Source: an uncultured Verrucomicrobia subdivision 3 bacterium (GTDB taxonomy: Bacteria > Verrucomicrobiota > Verrucomicrobiia > Limisphaerales > UBA8199). From it: a stretch of 37,718 bases of DNA. Location of the stretch: positions 1 through 37,718 of the forward strand of contig CAIWMU010000054.1 in assembly GCA_903913865.1 (NCBI GenBank). Reading direction: 5' to 3'. The translations under genes and the position numbers were made by a program. Under the pieces are notes generated by a model. The model saw nothing but the letters and a program-made list of their open reading frames with translations. It did no database searches and was not told the origin of the DNA. Positions 1 through 8,772 of the stretch are shown here, one piece after another. Position 1 is the first letter of the stretch, and each line of letters starts with the position of its first letter.

Positions 1-620
1 CTCCCAGGCTGATTACACCGCAGAAATTGGACGTCCCAAAAGGAGTTTTGTAGTGAAGACTTTTCACCTGCCACCCCTCAAAAACCCAATGAATCGAGGG
101 GTATCCCCAAAAAAAGTGCTCCACTTCCGAAAGTCAGGTTAGCATCTATCTCCAGCAAGAAAAAGGCTCGGGAGCCATAACCTGCATAATTCAAAATGGG
201 ACAAATGTTTATGGTGGTTTGTAGCCCGCCCGTTGAAGATCGATTCCGGACTCTTTGGGAAAGTCCCCACTCCGCGCCCCATCTGCGATAATCTGCGAAA
301 TCTGCGGATAATATCCGGACATTGGCGTTATGCTTTCAGGGAAGGCGCCCCATCCCCGGCACAGCCCCCCAATGGCAGGCGGGTGACTCCAGAGCCCGGA
401 AAGGTATGGGAACGTGGTGCCCGCAATCCATTCCTGCTTTCCACCCATCCCAATCCGCTATGCCTGCCCGCCGATTTGTCCCCGGACGAAAATTGGGGCC
501 TGTTCGCACCATGCTGAGCCGTCCAACACCCGCATACTGATCCGCCGCCGCCTCCCACTCCCCCCCCGGCGTTCAACTTGCCGCTTGGCTTCACACCGGC
601 TCTCGGGCATACAGAGTCCC
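1..620. other. Region without a supported gene at the left edge
   Basis: I see no convincing gene here. A plus-strand frame is open from the left edge (base 2) to a TAG at 140-142, but its translation resembles nothing I know. An imperfectly spaced inverted repeat (7-base arms at 73-79 and 96-102) and a short GGGG/CCCC hairpin near 98-108 are present, but neither has a properly placed T-run. Three copies of ATCTGCG lie at 281-306. From about 320 the sequence becomes C-rich and several overlapping frames are open by composition only. The upstream extension of the next gene's frame (from 414) is rejected because the signal peptide begins at 621-636. Confidence 0.5.
281..306. repeat. Three short direct copies of ATCTGCG
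   Basis: ATCTGCG occurs at 281-287, 291-297 and 300-306 with spacers of 3 and 2 bases. It sits in non-coding DNA. Such short ATCTGCG/ATCTGTG strings recur in intergenic DNA of some bacteria, so this may be a fragment of a dispersed repeat. Function unknown. Confidence 0.4.
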
Positions 621-1919
621 ATGAATGTGGAGTCCATGAAAAATATCTGGCGGTCCGTCGCATTACTGGCGGTCCTTGGCTGCCTGAATCCTACCCCCGG
701 CTTCGCGGCCAGCCCTCCCGGAACCTGGCCACAGTGGCGCGGTCCCCTGCTGACTGGCGAGGCTCCGGATGCCAATCCCCCCGTCTCCTGGAGCGAGACC
801 AACAACATCCGCTGGAAGGTGGCCATCCCCGGTTCCGGCACATCGACTCCCATTGTCTGGAGCAACCGGATTTTCCTGACCACAGCCCTCCCGGCACCCG
901 CAGGAACCAATGCGGAAGGCTCCTACCAATTCCAAATCCTCTGCCTCGACCGGAAGGATGGCCACACCCTCTGGACCCGCACCGTCCGCACCGAAGTGCC
1001 GCATGAGAAACACCACCCGGACCACGGCTACGCCTCCGCCTCTGCGGTGACGGATGGCGATATCGTCCTGGCCTATTTCGGCTCGCGCGGTCTTCACGCC
1101 TGCGACCTTGCCGGAAACATCAAGTGGTCAAAGGACTTCGGGCGGATGAAGACCCGCAACAGCTTCGGCGAAGGTTCATCCCCCGCGGTCCAGGGGGATA
1201 CCGTCGTGGTGAATTGGGACGACGAAACGGAGAACGATTTCATCACGGCGCTGGATCGCAAAACCGGCAGGGAACTGTGGCGCACACCCCGGAGTGAAGA
1301 CACCGGATGGTCCACTCCGCTCATCGTCACCCATCAGGGGAAGGCACAGGTCATCGTCAGCGCCACCCGGCGCGTCCGCAGCTACGATCTGCAGACCGGT
1401 AAACAACTTTGGGAATGTGGCGGTCAAACAGCGAACGCCATCCCAACCCCGGTCGCCTCGGGGGACACTGTCTTTGTCACAAGCGGCTTTCGCGGCAGTG
1501 CCATCACCGCCATAGCCCTCGGCCGCGAAGGGGATCTCACAGGCACCGATGCCATCCGCTGGAACCGCTCCCGCAACACCCCCTACGTCCCATCCCCCCT
1601 GCTTTATGCCGGGAATATCTATCTGGTCACGGGCAACAACCCTGTCCTGACAGCCCTCGATTCCACCAGTGGCAATCCTTTTTTTGACGGGGAAAAGCTG
1701 GAGGGAATGACGGGCATCTACGGCTCCCCGGTCGCCGCTGCTGGCAGGATCTACATTTTGGGCAGGAACGGCCTTTGCCTCACCCTCAAGAACGGGCCGA
1801 AACTGGAAATCCTCGCCCGCAACCAACTGGATGACAAAATGGATGCCTCCCCGGCCCTGGCCGGCAGGGACATCCTCCTGAGAGGTCACCAATTCCTCTA
1901 TTGCATCGCCGAACCGTGA
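621..1919 (+). CDS. Exported PQQ-like beta-propeller protein
   Basis: A 432-residue exported protein with repeated outer beta-propeller blades of the PQQ-dehydrogenase-like (quinoprotein/BamB-like) type. Visible signs are an early PQWRGP motif, typical of planctomycete and verrucomicrobial PQQ-like repeat proteins, and recurring blade motifs such as CLDRKDGHTLW, ALDRKTGRELWR and SYDLQTGKQLWE. A hydrophobic signal peptide follows MKNIWRS and ends near GFAAS, so the protein should be periplasmic or exported. The start is taken at ATG 621; ATG 636 is an equally good in-frame alternative. The frame stays open upstream to 414, but that part is low-complexity and precedes the signal peptide. No dehydrogenase active-site set is evident, so the role is probably scaffolding or unknown rather than a named enzyme. 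Family call is firm, function is not. Confidence 0.85.
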   Translation: MNVESMKNIWRSVALLAVLGCLNPTPGFAASPPGTWPQWRGPLLTGEAPDANPPVSWSETNNIRWKVAIPGSGTSTPIVWSNRIFLTTALPAPAGTNAEGSYQFQILCLDRKDGHTLWTRTVRTEVPHEKHHPDHGYASASAVTDGDIVLAYFGSRGLHACDLAGNIKWSKDFGRMKTRNSFGEGSSPAVQGDTVVVNWDDETENDFITALDRKTGRELWRTPRSEDTGWSTPLIVTHQGKAQVIVSATRRVRSYDLQTGKQLWECGGQTANAIPTPVASGDTVFVTSGFRGSAITAIALGREGDLTGTDAIRWNRSRNTPYVPSPLLYAGNIYLVTGNNPVLTALDSTSGNPFFDGEKLEGMTGIYGSPVAAAGRIYILGRNGLCLTLKNGPKLEILARNQLDDKMDASPALAGRDILLRGHQFLYCIAEP

Positions 1920-2068
1920 CCGCGGCGGGAGGGATTCCGCCCGTCATCACCGGATAATTTATTGTTAAAGTCCGGAACTGCTCCTGATCCACCAGATGCG
2001 GGTCACAGCCGGATGCCCAGGGTATCCTGCGGATTTCGATCGGCAAAATTCGGACTGGAGGAACGTGC

Positions 2069-2097
2069 TTGACTTCCAAGCCGTTCTGTGCGAGAAT
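2069..2097 (+). promoter_or_regulatory. Possible sigma70-type promoter for RNase R
   Basis: TTGACT (2069-2074), a 17-base spacer and GAGAAT (2092-2097; 4 of 6 matches to TATAAT). This would start transcription near 2104, about 50 bases before the chosen start at 2154, which supports that start over the longer frame from 2088. Confidence 0.4.
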
Positions 2098-2153
2098 TCA
2101 AAAAGTTGCACCTCAGGAGTTCACTCTACTTCGGCGGTCCTAACCTCATTTTT

Positions 2154-4739
2154 ATGGAAGAAAAGATTTTACATTTGCTTGCCCGGTCCGATTACTCGCC
2201 TCTGGATGCAGCAGGACTTCTGGCCCGTCTGAAACTGGCCAAACCCCAGGCACAGGAACTATCGCAGGTGCTGGGCCGGTTGGAACGTTCCGGTCGCATC
2301 GCCCGGATCAAAAAGGGGGCCTGCTACGCCCTGGCCGTGGAGGCCGACCTGATTCCGGGACGCATCCGCATGAACCGGCAGGGTGTCGGTTTCATGCAAC
2401 CGGATGATCCGCGCCTCCCCGCCATCCGTATCCCCCAGGATGCCACAGGAACAGCCATGCACGGGGACAAGGTCCTGGTGCGGTTGGATGTGAGTCCCCG
2501 GCCCGGTGGCCGAAACTCCGGCGAGGGGTCGGGTCGGGTGATCCGCGTTCTCGAAAAAGCCCGCATCCAGCTCGTCGGCACCCTGCAGCAGGGACGTCAG
2601 GTCCTTTTTGTGATTCCTGACGACCCGCGCATCACGCAGGACATTCTGGTTCCGGCCCCCACCGATGTGGGTCGCCCCGCCCGCGCTGGCGACAAGGTGG
2701 TGGTGGAACTTAAGGAGTGGACCCATCGGAATGCCAGTCCCGAGGGGGAAATCGTTGAAGTGCTCGGACCTCCCGGAGCCGAGGGGGTGGACATGCTCTC
2801 CATCATCCGCAACTACGATCTCTCCCTGCACTTCCCCAAGGTTGTGTTGCGCGAAGCTCGCGAGATCGGGACCCAGGTAAAGCCCGAGGACATCCTGGGC
2901 CGAATGGACTGCCGTTCCCACGATGTGATCACCATCGACCCTTTTGATGCGAAGGATTTTGACGACGCCTTCTGCCTCCAGCGGGCCGATCAGGACCAGT
3001 GGAAACTCTGGGTTCATATTGCGGATGTCTCCCATTATGTAAAGCCCGGCACCGCACTGGATGCAGAGGCGGCCGAGCGTGGAAATTCCACCTATCTGGT
3101 GGACCGCGTCATCCCGATGCTCCCCGAGGCCCTCAGCAATGAACTCTGCTCGCTGAAACCCGGGGTGGACCGGTTGACAAAGTGCGTGGAGTTCATCCTT
3201 ACGCCCACAGGGCAGGTCTTGCGGACACAATTCTACGCCGCTGTCATCCATTCCAGCCGACGGTTCAGCTATGAGGAGGCCTTCGCCACCCTGCAACGCC
3301 CCCCGAAGGACGCCACGGAGACGATGCTGCATCAGGCCCACACCCTCGCCCAGAAGGTTCGCCGTGCCCGGTTCCAGGCAGGATCCCTCGATCTTGATTT
3401 TCCGGAGACGAAGATCCGTCTCCGCGAGGATGGATCCATCGACCGGATCGAGAAGGTGGTGAACGATTTCTCCCACCAGCTCATCGAGGAGTTCATGCTC
3501 CTGGCAAATGAGGCTGTTGCCACCCGGCTCATGAGCCTGAACCGCCCCGCCCTCTACCGCATCCATGAACCGCCGAATGAGGGACGGCTCACGGAATTCC
3601 GCGAGGAGGTGCTCAGCCACTTCATCCCCTGCGGCAACCTGACCCAGAAACGGGAGGTCCAGAAGCTCCTCGCGAACCTGAACGAACTGCCCATCGGCCC
3701 CGCCCTCAAGATCGGCTTCCTGAAGTCACTCATGCGTGCCCGTTACTCGATCGAACCGCTGGGGCATTATGGTCTCGCAAAAGCCAAATACACCCACTTC
3801 ACATCCCCCATCCGGCGCTACGCTGACCTTGTGGTCCACCGGGCCCTGTTCCAAAAGCCGGGAGAACCGCTGGGCGCCAAATCCCTCACCGAAATTTCAG
3901 ATCACATCTCCGTCACAGAACGGACCTCCGATGACGCCGAGCGGGACAGCCGGGATGTCAAACTCATGGCCTATCTGGATTCCCTCTGCAAATCCAAGTC
4001 ACCCCAATCCTTCCCGGCCCTCGTCACCGACGTCCGCAACTTCGGCTTCTTTGTCGATGTCCCGGATCTCGGCATGAGCGGCCTTGTGCCCCTCTCCGGC
4101 ATGGGGGATGACTTTTACCAGTTCGATGGCACGCAGGGACGCCTGGTCGGCCGACGCACACGCCACGTCATCCAGTTGGGGGATCGCCTCCATGTCCGGC
4201 CTGCCAAGGTGGACCACTTCAAAAAGCAGGTGGATTACGAATTGGCGGAGATGCCGGGACAAAAGACCCGCACCCCTGCCAGGGGAGTGCCAACTCAACG
4301 GCCAAACCTGAAGCCCCCACAGAAGCCCCAGCCGCCCCGGCAGACCCGCCCCCCGGGCAAACCTCATTCACAGCCCAGCCGCAGACCCGCCGGGACAGCC
4401 CCCGCGCCCGCACACAACCGCCGCCCCAACACGGCTCAACGGCGACCCGACGCCGCACAACCACGTCCGAACACGGCGCAACCTCGTCCGAACACCACTC
4501 AACCACGTCCGAACACCACTCAACCACGTCCGAACACCGCTCAACCACGTCCGAACACGGCACAACGGCGACCCGACACCGCACAACCACGGCCCGCAAC
4601 CACAAACCCGTCAAGACCGCCCCACGTCCCGAAGCCTCCGCAGGCCCATACCCCACGCCCCCAGCCAAATCGCCAACCGCAACACCCTGGAAAAAAACCG
4701 GATCGACCGAAGGCAAACCGCCCCCCGGAAGGCCGGTAG
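2154..4739 (+). CDS. rnr: Ribonuclease R (RNB-family 3'-5' exoribonuclease)
   Basis: An 861-residue RNase II/R-family exoribonuclease that degrades structured RNA processively from the 3' end in the cytoplasm. Order of domains: N-terminal winged-helix-like segment (about 1-65), cold-shock-type RNA-binding region (about 70-220), RNB catalytic domain with the acidic motif DPFDAKDFDD (about 262-271), and a C-terminal S1 domain starting near residue 620 (ALVTDVRNFGFFVDV). From about residue 700 the protein has a basic, proline-rich tail of about 160 residues that includes nine heptapeptide units. E. coli RNase R also has a basic tail, but not this repeat. ATG 2154 (MEEKILHLL) is chosen because the family fold begins there; the frame also opens at 2088, which would add 22 atypical residues. 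No clear Shine-Dalgarno is seen. The Nudix gene follows after 114 bases. Confidence 0.93.
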   Translation: MEEKILHLLARSDYSPLDAAGLLARLKLAKPQAQELSQVLGRLERSGRIARIKKGACYALAVEADLIPGRIRMNRQGVGFMQPDDPRLPAIRIPQDATGTAMHGDKVLVRLDVSPRPGGRNSGEGSGRVIRVLEKARIQLVGTLQQGRQVLFVIPDDPRITQDILVPAPTDVGRPARAGDKVVVELKEWTHRNASPEGEIVEVLGPPGAEGVDMLSIIRNYDLSLHFPKVVLREAREIGTQVKPEDILGRMDCRSHDVITIDPFDAKDFDDAFCLQRADQDQWKLWVHIADVSHYVKPGTALDAEAAERGNSTYLVDRVIPMLPEALSNELCSLKPGVDRLTKCVEFILTPTGQVLRTQFYAAVIHSSRRFSYEEAFATLQRPPKDATETMLHQAHTLAQKVRRARFQAGSLDLDFPETKIRLREDGSIDRIEKVVNDFSHQLIEEFMLLANEAVATRLMSLNRPALYRIHEPPNEGRLTEFREEVLSHFIPCGNLTQKREVQKLLANLNELPIGPALKIGFLKSLMRARYSIEPLGHYGLAKAKYTHFTSPIRRYADLVVHRALFQKPGEPLGAKSLTEISDHISVTERTSDDAERDSRDVKLMAYLDSLCKSKSPQSFPALVTDVRNFGFFVDVPDLGMSGLVPLSGMGDDFYQFDGTQGRLVGRRTRHVIQLGDRLHVRPAKVDHFKKQVDYELAEMPGQKTRTPARGVPTQRPNLKPPQKPQPPRQTRPPGKPHSQPSRRPAGTAPAPAHNRRPNTAQRRPDAAQPRPNTAQPRPNTTQPRPNTTQPRPNTAQPRPNTAQRRPDTAQPRPATTNPSRPPHVPKPPQAHTPRPQPNRQPQHPGKKPDRPKANRPPEGR
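4416..4604 (+). repeat. Nine tandem 21-bp units encoding a heptapeptide repeat
   Basis: Within the RNase R tail, nine consecutive 21-base units encode Q-(P/R)-R-P-(N/D)-(T/A)-(A/T); the first unit begins with N. Units 3-7 (4458-4562) are almost identical at the DNA level, pointing to recent duplication, and units 4 and 5 differ by a single base. Frame is preserved through all units. It is not a CRISPR because there are no unique spacers and it is coding. Confidence 0.9.
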
Positions 4740-4853
4740 AGGGGATCCCCGATGGGATGGTCTGTTCCGCTTCGGGCGGGCAGAATCCCGGTCCTGCAAG
4801 ATTTATCCCTTGCCACCCATCAGGGAAGGGATAGATTTTTATCAGCAGAATTG

Positions 4854-5273
4854 ATGAAGATTGCATACGGCGGAGTTGTCATAAACAGGGAGGGCAAGGT
4901 GCTTTTGCGCAAGCCGGCCGGGACCCCGGGAGGCACGTTGTGGACCTTTGCCAAGGGCAGGCCTGAACGCGGGGAAACCATGGAGGCCACGGCCCTGCGT
5001 GAGGTGCTTGAAGAAACCGGGATTGAGGCGCGGGTCGTTCGCAAGATTCCGCTTCAACTGGTTGGAGGGACCAGCATGAGCGAGTTTTTCCTGATGGTCC
5101 CGATCCAGGACCATGGAGTCTTTGACGCCGAAACCGAGGCGGTCGTGTGGGCCACCCGGCCGGAAGCCGAGGATCTGATCTCTTTGACCGCCAAAGATCG
5201 AAGGCGCATCCGGGATCTCCAACTGCTGGATGAGTCCTACGCCCTTTTCAACTGCCTGCCCACCCGATCCTGA
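4854..5273 (+). CDS. Nudix hydrolase
   Basis: A 139-residue Nudix-fold hydrolase, expected to cleave a nucleoside diphosphate linked to another group with Mg2+ or Mn2+. The complete Nudix box is visible: G35-x5-E41-x7-R49-E50-V51-L52-E53-E54-T55-G56-I57. The preceding segment (GGVVINREGKVLLRKPAG) is the usual first strands of the fold. The start at ATG 4854 is chosen because the family fold begins at once with MKIAYGGVV; an in-frame ATG at 4752 would add 34 residues without family resemblance. The substrate cannot be read from the sequence. The overall pattern resembles the bacterial Ap4A/ADP-ribose-type small Nudix proteins, but this is only a guess. Confidence 0.9.
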   Translation: MKIAYGGVVINREGKVLLRKPAGTPGGTLWTFAKGRPERGETMEATALREVLEETGIEARVVRKIPLQLVGGTSMSEFFLMVPIQDHGVFDAETEAVVWATRPEAEDLISLTAKDRRRIRDLQLLDESYALFNCLPTRS

Positions 5274-5366
5274 TGATGTCCCGGCGTTCAACCCCTCCCG
5301 CTTCACGCGGCTGATCTCTCCCGCACGGCTTTACAAGGAGAGGGTTATCCAGCAACTTATCCCCAC

Positions 5367-6401
5367 ATGCTACCGATCGGTAAGAGAATGATTGCCAGCG
5401 GGATGACCGCCGCCCTCCTTGCTTTTGGAATCCCCTGCGCCATCAGCCAGGACCAAACAGGGGCGGTGACCGAGGTTTACAACCTGATCCGGACCAACCT
5501 CGCAGGGCTGACCCCGGCTGAGATCGAGAAAACCGCCATCACCGGGATGATTTCGGGTTTTGGCCCCCGCGTGCAGCTGGCGGCCAAACGGGACAGCGCC
5601 ACAACGGCGACCCCTGTTGTGAAAACCTGCATTTACGAGGATGAATTCGGCTACATCCGGGTCGGCTCCGTGACTGCAGGGTTACCAGCGGCAGTTCGTG
5701 CCGCATTCGAGGGATTCACGAAGTCGAACAAGCTCTCGGGCTTGGTCATCGACCTGCGTTATGCCGGAGGGGATGACTATGCCGCAGCGGCCGATACTGC
5801 GGATCTCTTCCTCCAGCAGGAACGGCCACTGCTCGATTGGGGAGCCGGAGTGGTCAAATCCAAGGCCAAGGACAATGCAATCCGCATGCCCGTAGCACTG
5901 CTTGTGAATCGCCAGACATCCGCAGCCGCAGAAGCCCTTGCCAGTGTCATGCGGCAGACCGGAACCGGGCTGCTGCTCGGGAACAAGACCCCCGGCAATG
6001 CCCTCATCTCGAAAGAATTCAAACTTCAGGGTGGAGAGGCCCTCTCCATCGCCATCACCCCCGTCAAAATGGGGGATGGATCCCCCGTAGCCCCCCAGGG
6101 AGTCCAACCCGACATTCTCGTTGAACTGGCCGCGGAGGCTGAATCCGGCTGGTATTCCAATGCCTTTGCCACCCTGTCACAAGGAACCGGGGCACGACTG
6201 ACCGGCACCAACGCCACCCGCCGCACGCGGTTTGGGGAGGCGGATCTGGTTCGAAACCGGCGCGAAGGCCTGCCGATGGATACCGAAGCGCACTCCGCCG
6301 CCGCGGCAGAATCCGACAAGCTGGTCGTGCGCGACCCGGCTCTGGCCAGGGCATTGGATGTGCTCAAGGGGCTTGCACTTGCACGACCCGGCAAATCCTG
6401 A
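5367..6401 (+). CDS. S41-fold (CtpA-like) exported protein lacking the catalytic dyad
   Basis: A 344-residue protein with an N-terminal signal-like segment (about 8-28) and a tail-specific-protease (peptidase S41) core. Fold landmarks are GLVIDLRYAGGD (about 125-136), PVALLVNRQTSAAAEAL (about 175-191) and LLLGNKTPGNA (about 202-212). Aligned without gaps to the intact CtpA encoded at 17400-18737 (NQSSASASE and GEKTFGKG), the nucleophile Ser position is Ala186 and the general-base Lys position is Asn211. A neighbouring Ser185 is off register. No PDZ domain is apparent. It is therefore probably a non-catalytic S41 homologue, perhaps a substrate-binding or regulatory protein; that role is inference. 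AAGGAGAGGG lies 22 bases before the ATG, unusually far for a Shine-Dalgarno. An in-frame ATG at 5388 is an alternative start. Confidence 0.75.
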   Translation: MLPIGKRMIASGMTAALLAFGIPCAISQDQTGAVTEVYNLIRTNLAGLTPAEIEKTAITGMISGFGPRVQLAAKRDSATTATPVVKTCIYEDEFGYIRVGSVTAGLPAAVRAAFEGFTKSNKLSGLVIDLRYAGGDDYAAAADTADLFLQQERPLLDWGAGVVKSKAKDNAIRMPVALLVNRQTSAAAEALASVMRQTGTGLLLGNKTPGNALISKEFKLQGGEALSIAITPVKMGDGSPVAPQGVQPDILVELAAEAESGWYSNAFATLSQGTGARLTGTNATRRTRFGEADLVRNRREGLPMDTEAHSAAAAESDKLVVRDPALARALDVLKGLALARPGKS

Positions 6402-6464
6402 CAAGATTTCTCGGTTGACGATTGAGCCCCGGCAACCCAAGTTTGCGCTCTTACTTACGAGTTC

Positions 6465-8627
6465 ATGAAGACCATTTTGTTCATTTGCACCGGTAACATA
6501 TGCCGCAGCCCCATGGCTGAGGGAATTTTTCGCGCTGCCGTGAAGGGCCGTGGCGATTACCGTGTGGTTTCAGCCGGCCTGGGCGCCATGGATGGACAGG
6601 CCCCCAGTGTCAATTCGGTGAAGGCGGTCAGGGAGCTTGGGATCGATATCACTTCCCAACGCAGCCAGATGATCACCCCTGAGTTGGTCGATGAGGCGGA
6701 TTATATCTTTGGCATGACCCACAGCCACATCGACACGATCATGATGCTCTACCCCCAGGCCGCGGAGAAAACCTTCCTCCTGAGGGAATTCGATGAGACG
6801 CTGGAGGTCTTCGAAAAGGATATCAGCGACCCGATCGGCGGGGATCTGGAAGTTTACATCAACTGCCGGGATCAGATTGAGCAGGGAATCGCATCGCTCC
6901 TCAAGTTCATAGAGCAAAGCAACCCGGGCTTGGGTGCCGGAGGCCGGCCGACAGCCGTTGTCCTTGGGGCCGACCATGGGGGATTTGACCTGAAGGGGTT
7001 GATCAAGCAGCACCTACAGAATGAGGGCATCGATTTTGCCGATCTCGGGGCGAACACAAAGGAATCGTCCGATTACCCGGATCACGCCATTGCCGTGGCC
7101 CGGGAAGTCGCCGAAGGCCGCGCCGAAGCCGGAATTCTCGTCTGCACCACCGGGGTGGGCATGAGTATGGCCGCAAACAAGGTGGCTGGTATCCGCGCCG
7201 CACTGGTGCAGGATCCCGAAACCGCATCCCTCGCACGGCGACACAACAATGCCAACGTCCTCTGCCTTGCCGGGGGCAAACTCGAGACCTCTCTGGCCTT
7301 GAAAATAGTGGATGTCTTCCTCAGAACAAAGTTCGAGGGGGGCAGACACGAGCGCCGGGTGAACAAGATGGAAATCCAGAATCTCTCCCGCGATCTGCTG
7401 CTTTCCTCGGTGGACCCGGAGATTGCATCGATCATTGAGCACGAGCGCCAGCGCCAGCAGGAGAACATCGAGCTTATCGCCAGTGAAAACTTCACCAGTC
7501 CCGCCGTGATGGCGGCCCAGGGTTCCGTCCTCACCAACAAATATGCCGAGGGCTACCCCGCTAAGCGGTGGTATGGCGGGTGCGAAAACGTGGACGAGGC
7601 GGAGAAACTGGCTATTGACCGCTCAAAAAAGCTGTTCGGTGCCGATCACGCCAACGTTCAACCCCACTCCGGAAGCGGTGCCAACATGGCCGTTTACTTC
7701 GCATTCCTCAAGCCGGGGGATAAACTGCTCACGATGGATCTTTCCCACGGCGGCCATCTCACCCATGGCAACAAGGCCAACTTCTCAGGGAAGTTCTTTG
7801 AAATCGTCCATTACGGTGTCAGCAAGGACGAGGAGAGGATTGACTATGAGCAACTGGCGAAGATGGCCCGGGAACACAAGCCGAAGATGATCACGGTCGG
7901 TGCCAGCGCCTACCCCCGCGTCATAGATTTCGAGCGCATGGGCGAGATCGCCCGGGAAGTGGGGGCTTACCTGCTGGCGGATATTGCACACATCGCCGGT
8001 CTCGTGGCCACCGGTCTGCACCCCAGCCCTGTTCCACATGCCGATTTCGTGACCACCACCACCCACAAGACCCTCCGCGGCCCCCGTGGCGGGCTCATCC
8101 TCTGCCGCGAAAAATATGCGAAAGAGATTGATTCCCAGGTGTTTCCAGGGATTCAGGGTGGACCGTTGATGCATGTCATCGCGGCCAAGGCCGTCTGTTT
8201 CCATGAAGCATCCCGACCGGAATTCAAGGCCTACCAAAGTCAGGTCGTTCGGAATGCAAAAGCACTGGCCGAGGGAATGCGCCGGAATGGATTCAGGCTG
8301 GTCAGCGGCGGCACGGACAACCACCTGATGCTTGTGGATGTCGGTGCCAGGAACCTGACCGGCAAGGAGTGCCAGGCAGCACTGGACGAGGCCGGGATCA
8401 CCGTCAACAAGAACACCATCCCCTTCGAAACCCGCTCCCCATTCCAGGCCAGCGGGATCCGGCTCGGCACCCCCGCAGTCACCACCCGGGGCATGGCGGA
8501 GCCAGAGATGGCCGCCATCGCAGATATGATCAGCGAGGGCTTGATGGACATTAAAAACCTTGACACCCTCGCAAAAGTCAGGCAGCGTGTGCGCGAACTT
8601 ACTGGAAGATTTCCCTTGCCCTACTGA
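6465..8627 (+). CDS. Triple fusion: LMW protein phosphatase / RpiB / serine hydroxymethyltransferase
   Basis: One uninterrupted 720-residue frame joins three enzymes. Residues 1-150: low-molecular-weight protein-tyrosine-phosphatase fold with C8-x5-R14-S15 and the general-acid D122-P123. Residues 163-300: ribose-5-phosphate isomerase B with D170-H171, active-site C227 in [14 protein letters not shown] and H260; it interconverts ribose 5-phosphate and ribulose 5-phosphate. Residues 302-720: full-length serine hydroxymethyltransferase (GlyA) with YAEGYP, D506-x-x-H509 and PLP lysine K535 in [14 protein letters not shown]; it makes glycine and 5,10-methylene-THF from serine. All three active sites look intact. 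The linker between domains 1 and 2 is about 12 residues and between 2 and 3 essentially none. No Met lies near the RpiB start; M302 could in theory start GlyA alone, but no good ribosome site precedes it. In Bacillus subtilis ywlE, ywlF (rpiB) and glyA are neighbouring separate genes in this order. Confidence 0.93.
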   Translation: MKTILFICTGNICRSPMAEGIFRAAVKGRGDYRVVSAGLGAMDGQAPSVNSVKAVRELGIDITSQRSQMITPELVDEADYIFGMTHSHIDTIMMLYPQAAEKTFLLREFDETLEVFEKDISDPIGGDLEVYINCRDQIEQGIASLLKFIEQSNPGLGAGGRPTAVVLGADHGGFDLKGLIKQHLQNEGIDFADLGANTKESSDYPDHAIAVAREVAEGRAEAGILVCTTGVGMSMAANKVAGIRAALVQDPETASLARRHNNANVLCLAGGKLETSLALKIVDVFLRTKFEGGRHERRVNKMEIQNLSRDLLLSSVDPEIASIIEHERQRQQENIELIASENFTSPAVMAAQGSVLTNKYAEGYPAKRWYGGCENVDEAEKLAIDRSKKLFGADHANVQPHSGSGANMAVYFAFLKPGDKLLTMDLSHGGHLTHGNKANFSGKFFEIVHYGVSKDEERIDYEQLAKMAREHKPKMITVGASAYPRVIDFERMGEIAREVGAYLLADIAHIAGLVATGLHPSPVPHADFVTTTTHKTLRGPRGGLILCREKYAKEIDSQVFPGIQGGPLMHVIAAKAVCFHEASRPEFKAYQSQVVRNAKALAEGMRRNGFRLVSGGTDNHLMLVDVGARNLTGKECQAALDEAGITVNKNTIPFETRSPFQASGIRLGTPAVTTRGMAEPEMAAIADMISEGLMDIKNLDTLAKVRQRVRELTGRFPLPY

Positions 8628-8772
8628 GATGCGGGTTTAGCCTTCGAGAATTGCTGCGTAGCAGGAGGTGTGGGACATTCCATTTCGTCGACCGCCCCCT
8701 GAGCGATCCACGCCCGCACGCCGGGCTCATTTGACCCGGCTGCCAACAGTTGATACTGAACAATTTTGACGT

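Noticed and set aside
98-115. GGGG-TAT-CCCC hairpin followed by A-run as a terminator
   Set aside because: The stem is four bp and the A-run lies on the wrong side for a minus-strand terminator.
2259-3620. 453-codon open frame on the strand opposite RNase R
   Set aside because: It lies entirely under a conserved RNB-family gene and its translation shows no family motif; the high-GC codon pattern of the real gene leaves this frame open.
4416-4604. CRISPR-like array
   Set aside because: Units are contiguous 21-bp coding repeats without spacers inside the RNase R frame.
5345-5366. Two DnaA-box-like TTATCC strings suggesting an origin
   Set aside because: Neither matches TTATCCACA fully, there are only two, and no dnaA, dnaN or AT-rich unwinding region is near.
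8628-8772. Minus-strand frame resembling the end of a cytochrome-type gene (RAWIAQGA)
   Set aside because: The resemblance is a few residues only, with no heme motif, and the frame runs into antisense of rho.
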